From Christensenella sp. UBA3770 (GTDB lineage: Bacteria; Bacillota; Clostridia; Christensenellales; CAG-1252): a stretch of DNA of 10,048 nt. Under the pieces are notes generated by a model that made no database searches, was not told the DNA's origin, and was given only the letters and a program-made list of their open reading frames with translations. The position numbers and the translations under genes are program-made. The number at the start of each line of letters is the position of its first letter. Position 1 is the first letter of the stretch. The stretch is from positions 1-10,048 of the forward strand of contig DFFS01000011.1 in the NCBI GenBank assembly GCA_002371075.1, in the 5' to 3' direction. Below are positions 5,920-10,048 of this stretch, piece after piece.

Positions 5920-6949
5920 TTTTCTTCTCCTTATTGTTGTCGTCGGGCGTCTCTTCTCCGTTAAACACCTTTTGGATGTAGTGGAGAACGCTGACGACCT
6001 TGTCATAATCCATTCTTTCCGGACCGATCACGCCGGCTTTGCCGATCTCCGCCCCGCCGATCGAATAGCGCGCGGTAACCATAGAGCAATTGCCCTCCAA
6101 ACCGTCCGGCTTGCCGATCCTGACGGAAAGTTCGATGTCGCCGTCGTTGGTCATAAGTTCGCCGAGCTTATCCTTTTCGTCAAGCAAGCGAATGAAATCA
6201 CGTGCGTTGTCGATCTCGGAAAACTCGGGATGTTGAAACATCTTGCTCGTCCCCTCGACAAATACCTTGTTATGCCTGCCGGAAGCATATTCTTCAAGCA
6301 ACTTGATGATCTTGTCAAAGATGTCGTGATACTGCATCATCTCGTCGTCGATGCTTGCGCTTGCGTTTTTGACGTCACGCAAGGTCTTATCCGCAAACAG
6401 ATCGTTTACCACGCTGTTTGCCGCGGTGATGTAGCCGTTACCCATATTGACGGGGATCTCAATGATGTTGTCCTTGATCACACCGCTGTCCGTGATGATC
6501 ACTACAAGCGCCTTACCTGCGTCCACTTCCACAAGTTTGACCTCGCGGATGCGAATGTCGTCGGTATTTTTGATGACGATGACGCTGGTGTAATTGGTTG
6601 CGTCGCTGATCACACGAGCGGTGTTGCGAACAACGTCTTCGATCTCAACGATCTTTTTGCCGAGGTAATCTCTTACGCCCGCGACGCGGATCTCCTTTTT
6701 CTCGCCGGAGAGAACGTTCTCAACGTAAAGCTTGTATGCGATCTCCGTCGGAATACGCCCTGCGGAGACGTGCGGTTGAACGAGATAGCCCATTTCTTCA
6801 AGTGAGGCAAGCTCGCTCCTGATCGTTGCCGAGCTGATCTCTTCTCCGTAAAGGGACTTGATCTCACCGCTGGACACGGGTTCGGCGGTTTTGATATAGC
6901 GCTCGACAAGCAATCCGAGGATCTTTTTCTTTCTACTCGACAATTCCAT
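5894..6949 (-). CDS. hrcA: HrcA, heat-inducible CIRCE-binding repressor
   Basis: HrcA is a dimeric repressor that binds CIRCE operators and shuts off chaperone operons when folding capacity is adequate; its own activity depends on GroEL in the species studied. The 351-aa protein has an N-terminal winged-helix domain (1 to about 75) with the family blocks EISSATIRSELASLEEMGYL (37-56) and QPHVSAGRIPTEIAYKLYV (58-76). A GAF-like dimerisation domain follows. The length is near the usual 340. The last 20 or so residues are charged and Asn-rich, and overlap the grpE start. Translation starts at the ATG at 6949, with an ideal AAAGGAGG 6 nt upstream (6963-6956). As first gene behind the CIRCE-bearing promoter it is autoregulated. 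Confidence 0.97.
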   Translation of the reverse strand: MELSSRKKKILGLLVERYIKTAEPVSSGEIKSLYGEEISSATIRSELASLEEMGYLVQPHVSAGRIPTEIAYKLYVENVLSGEKKEIRVAGVRDYLGKKIVEIEDVVRNTARVISDATNYTSVIVIKNTDDIRIREVKLVEVDAGKALVVIITDSGVIKDNIIEIPVNMGNGYITAANSVVNDLFADKTLRDVKNASASIDDEMMQYHDIFDKIIKLLEEYASGRHNKVFVEGTSKMFQHPEFSEIDNARDFIRLLDEKDKLGELMTNDGDIELSVRIGKPDGLEGNCSMVTARYSIGGAEIGKAGVIGPERMDYDKVVSVLHYIQKVFNGEETPDDNNKEKKNGEIRTRK

Positions 6950-6971
6950 ATCAAACCTCCTTTAGGGGTTG

Positions 6972-6980
6972 TTAGCACTC
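6972..6980 (-). promoter_or_regulatory. Extra CIRCE half-site in the hrcA leader
   Basis: A third exact copy of the CIRCE arm (GAGTGCTAA on the minus strand) lies 23 bp from the matching arm of the main operator. It is part of a 14-bp direct repeat (6969-6982 and 6992-7005). No facing arm stands at the 9-nt spacing, so it is a lone half-site between the transcription start and the hrcA Shine-Dalgarno. A role in repressor binding or in RNA folding is inferred. Confidence 0.6.
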
Positions 6981-6994
6981 TCGCCTTTTATTTG

Positions 6995-7021
6995 TTAGCA
7001 CTCTCAACCTCTGACTGCTAA
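6995..7021 (-). promoter_or_regulatory. CIRCE operator (HrcA binding site)
   Basis: The known CIRCE consensus is TTAGCACTC, 9 nt, GAGTGCTAA. On the minus strand the site reads TTAGCAGTC, nine bases, GAGTGCTAA, so it matches 17 of 18 arm positions; the mismatch is in the promoter-proximal arm. It begins one base after the -10 hexamer and covers the expected transcription start, so bound HrcA would block RNA polymerase directly. It lies just upstream of hrcA, where CIRCE is expected. Confidence 0.95.
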
Positions 7022-7022
7022 C

Positions 7023-7051
7023 ATTCTAATACCATTATGTGCTCATGTCAA
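7023..7051 (-). promoter_or_regulatory. Sigma-A type promoter of the hrcA operon
   Basis: A perfect -35 TTGACA (7051-7046), a 17-bp spacer and a 5-of-6 -10 TAGAAT (7028-7023) lie on the minus strand. The expected start is near 7016, inside CIRCE. Upstream, 7064-7086 is made almost wholly of A and T tracts, compatible with an UP element or bent DNA. A vegetative-type promoter with a repressor site is the known design of class I heat-shock operons. Confidence 0.9.
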
Positions 7052-7092
7052 GGGTTTTATGCCATTTTTTTAAAAATTTTTTCGGGTAAAGC

Positions 7093-7125
7093 AAAAAAAG
7101 ATCATTTAGAGGATAATCTAAAGAT
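7093..7125 (-). terminator. Candidate weak terminator after hemW
   Basis: On the minus strand, TTTAGA and TCTAAA pair across a 6-nt loop, extendable by ATC/GAT with one bulged T, and seven T residues follow (7099-7093). It lies 40 nt past the hemW stop. The stem is almost all A-T and would be unstable, and an overlapping palindrome (7113-7128) could compete with it. It may only partly separate lepA-hemW from hrcA. Confidence 0.45.
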
Positions 7126-7164
7126 TATAATTATACAAATAACAATAAAAAGGAAATAAAATAC

Positions 7165-8289
7165 TTAAAAGATTAATTCTTGTATAATCGTGTTGGAAAC
7201 GTAAAAATACTGTGGCAAAATGGCAAGATGCCCCCGTGAAACCGAAAGCATTTTCCCCAGTTTTTGAATGTTATAACTGTACTTTACCGTAAAATCAAAT
7301 CCGAAAAGCTCTTCAAAAACATTTAAATTTATCCCCTCTTCCAATCGCAAACCGAGCATTACAAATTCTTTGATACGTTCGTCATACGAAACAGTTTCGA
7401 TCGTTTGCCCCGTTTCTCCCGCGGAAGAAAGATACACCTGCATATCCTCCGTGTTTTTCAGCCGCAGCCCCTTATCACGCAAGAAGGACGACGCGCCGAG
7501 CCCCAGCCCCAGGTATTCGCCGTATTGCCAGACCGATGCGTTATAGCCGCAAACGGCGTCTCCTTTGCAAAAATTGCTGATCTCGTAACGCGTGAAGCCC
7601 TTTTCCTCAAGCATTTCCCGTGCGAAGTCGTAAAGATCAACGGCAAGGTCGTCGTCGGGCGTGAAATCCCCCCTTTCCGCAGCGGCATAAAGCGGAGTCC
7701 CTTCCTCCAAAATCAGGCTATAGCAGGAAAGATGATTTATCGGGTACGCCGTCAAGGTTGCGATCGTTTTCGCAACATCCTCTTTCGTTTGATCGGGCAG
7801 CCCGACCATCACGTCTACGTTGACGGAAGAGAAGTTTTTTGTCAAAAGCTCCAAGGCGTCCTTTGCCTGTTTGGCGTTATGCGCCCTACCGATCCTTTTC
7901 AAAAGTCGATCGGATAGCGTTTGCACGCCGAGGCTCACGCGGTTTACGCCAAAGTCTTTCGCCGCCGCAACAAACGCCTCTGTCACGCTTTCGGGATTGC
8001 ATTCCATACTGATCTCGGCGCCCTTTCGCACGTCAAACGAAGTAAAAATCGCCTCTTTCAGCATGCGGAAGTATTCATGCGCGATCGAGGGCGTACCGCC
8101 ACCGACATAGATGTGGTCAACGGGTTTATCCGCCTCCGCCCCTTTCCTTTTGATCTCTTTGCACAGGGCGTCAAAATACGCCGCCATAGAACAATGGTCG
8201 GCAAATGATAAAAAGTCGCAATACGCGCATTTGGATACGCAAAACGGAATGTGGATATACAACGAAAAATCGTGTGAAAAGTTTTTCAC
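7165..8289 (-). CDS. hemW: HemW-family radical-SAM protein (heme chaperone family)
   Basis: HemW belongs to the HemN/coproporphyrinogen-dehydrogenase-like radical-SAM family; characterised members bind and hand on heme rather than oxidise coproporphyrinogen. The 374-aa protein has the 4Fe-4S motif C17-C21-C24 in the family context IHIPFCVSKCAYCDF, GGGTPS at 63-68 and a HemN C-terminal domain (about 305-370). The Cys after CxxCx that HemN carries is Phe26 here, as in HemW. Striking: the HNxxYW motif reads YNASVW (249-254), and the His of the following GxGAH is Ser267, so heme binding may be altered. The GTG at 8289 overlaps the lepA stop as GTGA and has no Shine-Dalgarno, implying coupling to lepA. 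A TTG at codon 10 is a less likely start. The gene order lepA-hemW-hrcA supports the name; function is inferred. Confidence 0.9.
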   Translation of the reverse strand: MKNFSHDFSLYIHIPFCVSKCAYCDFLSFADHCSMAAYFDALCKEIKRKGAEADKPVDHIYVGGGTPSIAHEYFRMLKEAIFTSFDVRKGAEISMECNPESVTEAFVAAAKDFGVNRVSLGVQTLSDRLLKRIGRAHNAKQAKDALELLTKNFSSVNVDVMVGLPDQTKEDVAKTIATLTAYPINHLSCYSLILEEGTPLYAAAERGDFTPDDDLAVDLYDFAREMLEEKGFTRYEISNFCKGDAVCGYNASVWQYGEYLGLGLGASSFLRDKGLRLKNTEDMQVYLSSAGETGQTIETVSYDERIKEFVMLGLRLEEGINLNVFEELFGFDFTVKYSYNIQKLGKMLSVSRGHLAILPQYFYVSNTIIQELIF

Positions 8290-10048
8290 CGTTTCAAAAT
8301 TGACATAAAAGCCTCGCTGGGCAGAGAAACACTTCCCACCTGCCTCATGCGCTTTTTGCCTTCCTTTTGTTTTTCAAGCAACTTCTTTTTACGGGTGATA
8401 TCACCGCCGTAGCATTTTGCGAGAACGTCCTTGCGCATGGCTTTCACAGTCTCGCGCGCGATGACCTTGCCCCCCACGCACGCCTGAATGGGGATCTCAA
8501 ACATTTGACGGGGAATGACCTCTTTAAGCTTTTCCGCAATACCTCTGCCACGATTGTAGGCGTCATCCTTGTGTACGATAAGGGAGAGCGCGTCGCAGAC
8601 CTCGCCGTTCAGCATGATATCCAGTTTGACAAGTTCGCTCTTTTTGAAGCCGATGATCTCGTAATCCATGCTCGCATAGCCGCGCGTGCGCGATTTGAGG
8701 TCGTCAAAGAAGTCATAAACGATCTCGGCAAGCGGAATGTCATATGTCAGTTTAGCGCGGGAAGTATCCACGTAACTCATGTCAAGGAAGGTGCCCCGCT
8801 TCCCTTGGCAAAGCTCCATAATGGGACCGACGTATTCGGGCGGCGTAAACAACGTCGCGCGCACGATCGGCTCCTCCATATAATCGATCTCAGAGGGGGA
8901 CGGCAAGTGAGACGGGTTGTCCACGTTCAAAACTTCACCGCCATGTTTATAAACCTTGTAGGATACACTTGGCGCGGTAGTAACGAGATCGATGTTGAAT
9001 TCCCTTTCAAGGCGCTCCTCCATGATCTCCATATGCAAAAGTCCAAGGAAACCACAACGGAAGCCAAAGCCGAGCGCGGCGGAAACGTCAGGCTCAAAAA
9101 ACAGCGATGCGTCGTTGAGCTTCAGTTTTTCAAGCGCCTCCCTAAGCTCGGTGTATTTGCTGCCATCAGCGGGGAAAATACCCGCAAACACAACGGGTTT
9201 TACCGCTTTATAGCCGGGAAAAGGCTCCTTCGTGCCACCCTCCGCAAGTGTGATCGTATCACCGACGGCGGTATCGGAAACGTTTTTGATGCTTGCGGCA
9301 AGATACCCGACCTCGCCGGCGGAAAGCTCTTTCACGGCAAGCATTTTTGGGGTAAAAACGCCAACTTCCGTCACGTCAAACACTTTGCCGGTGCTGAACA
9401 TCTTGATCTTGTCGCCCACTTTGACCGAGCCGTCGATCACGCGGATAAAGCTGATGGCGCCCTTGTAATTGTCGTAAACAGAGTCAAAGATCAACGCTTT
9501 TAACGGCGCCGTCTCATCCCCTCGCGCAGCGGGCAAATTGTAGATGATGCTTTCCAAAACGGCTTTGACGTTTAAGCCGGTTTTTGCGCTGATAGCGGGT
9601 GCGTCTGCGGCGGGAATGCCGATGATATCCTCGATCTCGCGCTTGGTGCCCTCCACGTCAGCGCCCTGCAAGTCAACTTTGTTGATGACGGGGATCACTT
9701 CCAAATTGTTGTCGATGGCAAGATAAACGTTGGTAAGGGTTTGCGCCTCCACGCCCTGCGTTGCGTCCACAACAAGCACAGCCCCCTCGCATGCGGCAAG
9801 AGAACGCGAAACTTCGTATGTGAAGTCCACGTGCCCCGGGGTGTCGATCAGGTTAAGCATATACTCCTCGCCGTCGAGATTGTAAAACATTCTGACCGGC
9901 TGCAATTTGATCGTGATGCCGCGCTCGCGCTCGATCTCCATATTATCGAGAAGCTGCTCTTTCGCCTCCCGCTCCGAGACCGTGCCGGTCACATCCATCA
10001 GCCGATCGGCAAGAGTGCTCTTGCCGTGGTCGATATGCGCGATAATGC
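8286..10048 (-). CDS. lepA: LepA / elongation factor 4, ribosomal GTPase (5' end cut off)
   Basis: LepA is a translational GTPase that acts on the ribosome, with proposed roles in back-translocation and in 30S biogenesis. The visible 586 codons (from 10046) lack only about 10 N-terminal residues; the start codon is outside the window. GTPase motifs in order are AHIDHGKST (G1, about 10040-10014), ERGIT (G2), DTPGH (G3), NKVD (G4) and SAKTG (G5). EF-G-like domains II, III and V follow, including DFFDDLKSRTRGYAS. The LepA-specific C-terminal domain has KCYGGDITRKKKLLEKQKEG and the closing VGSVSLPSEAF. EF-G domain IV is absent, as expected for LepA. Nothing is broken in the visible part. Its TGA stop overlaps the hemW GTG by 4 nt, so the two are probably coupled. 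Confidence 0.98.
   Translation of the reverse strand, partial: IIAHIDHGKSTLADRLMDVTGTVSEREAKEQLLDNMEIERERGITIKLQPVRMFYNLDGEEYMLNLIDTPGHVDFTYEVSRSLAACEGAVLVVDATQGVEAQTLTNVYLAIDNNLEVIPVINKVDLQGADVEGTKREIEDIIGIPAADAPAISAKTGLNVKAVLESIIYNLPAARGDETAPLKALIFDSVYDNYKGAISFIRVIDGSVKVGDKIKMFSTGKVFDVTEVGVFTPKMLAVKELSAGEVGYLAASIKNVSDTAVGDTITLAEGGTKEPFPGYKAVKPVVFAGIFPADGSKYTELREALEKLKLNDASLFFEPDVSAALGFGFRCGFLGLLHMEIMEERLEREFNIDLVTTAPSVSYKVYKHGGEVLNVDNPSHLPSPSEIDYMEEPIVRATLFTPPEYVGPIMELCQGKRGTFLDMSYVDTSRAKLTYDIPLAEIVYDFFDDLKSRTRGYASMDYEIIGFKKSELVKLDIMLNGEVCDALSLIVHKDDAYNRGRGIAEKLKEVIPRQMFEIPIQACVGGKVIARETVKAMRKDVLAKCYGGDITRKKKLLEKQKEGKKRMRQVGSVSLPSEAFMSILKR

Noticed and set aside
5920..6006. A 29-residue N-terminal extension of GrpE from the ATG at 6006
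   Set aside because: The extension is Thr/Arg-rich, unlike GrpE, and lies inside hrcA; the ATG at 5919 has AAGGAG at good spacing.
5765..6805. A 346-codon open frame on the plus strand across hrcA and grpE
   Set aside because: It is antisense to two well-identified genes and has no recognisable motif; a shadow frame.
7124..7158. A second hrcA promoter at the tandem TATAAT boxes
   Set aside because: No acceptable -35 hexamer lies 16-18 bp upstream of either box, and the transcript would run straight into the candidate terminator.
8367..9503. A 378-codon open frame on the plus strand across lepA
   Set aside because: It is antisense to conserved LepA domains, with no protein family or Shine-Dalgarno that I recognise; a shadow of codon bias.
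1..10048. An undescribed defence, mobile or biosynthetic system
   Set aside because: Every gene belongs to a well-known family in a conserved order; I found no transposase, integrase, CRISPR repeats, tRNA or rRNA, and no unexplained stretch longer than 300 bases.

Overview
This window is a conserved bacterial housekeeping and heat-shock cluster. Every recognisable gene lies on the minus strand. Read in the direction of transcription (from high to low coordinates) the order is lepA (5' end cut off by the window edge), hemW, hrcA, grpE, dnaK, dnaJ, prmA, rsmE and mtaB (3' end cut off). This is the order known from Bacillus subtilis and many Clostridia. DnaK lacks the N-terminal insertion typical of Gram-negative Hsp70s, and there is a CIRCE operator in front of hrcA. 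Together these point to a member of the Bacillota, most likely a clostridial lineage. Several sequence deviations suggest it is not one of the well-studied model species. Base composition looks roughly balanced in genes and very AT-rich in the hemW-hrcA gap.

Layout. (1) 10048-7165: lepA and hemW, joined by a 4-nt GTGA overlap, followed by a weak AT-rich terminator candidate. (2) 7051-1348: the heat-shock transcription unit hrcA-grpE-dnaK-dnaJ-prmA. It starts at a strong sigma-A type promoter (TTGACA, 17 bp, TAGAAT) that abuts a CIRCE operator, and it ends at a clear hairpin terminator after prmA. The grpE-dnaK and dnaK-dnaJ junctions each hold two strong hairpins. (3) 1301-1: rsmE-mtaB, a separate unit with its own TATAAT promoter placed so that the rsmE message would be leaderless.

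How the genes fit together. HrcA represses its own operon through CIRCE. GrpE, DnaK and DnaJ form the Hsp70 folding machine. LepA, PrmA, RsmE and MtaB act on the ribosome, ribosomal protein L11, 16S rRNA and tRNA respectively. HemW is a radical-SAM protein of the heme-chaperone family.

I found no evidence of an undescribed multi-gene system, mobile element, CRISPR array or RNA gene. The points worth a second look are regulatory and at residue level: a third CIRCE half-site, a probable leaderless rsmE start, a dnaJ Shine-Dalgarno separated from its ATG by an exact hairpin, and a HemW that has lost the residues of the HNxxYW heme-binding motif. No stretch longer than 300 bases lacks a gene; the longest gap (6950-7164) is described feature by feature.
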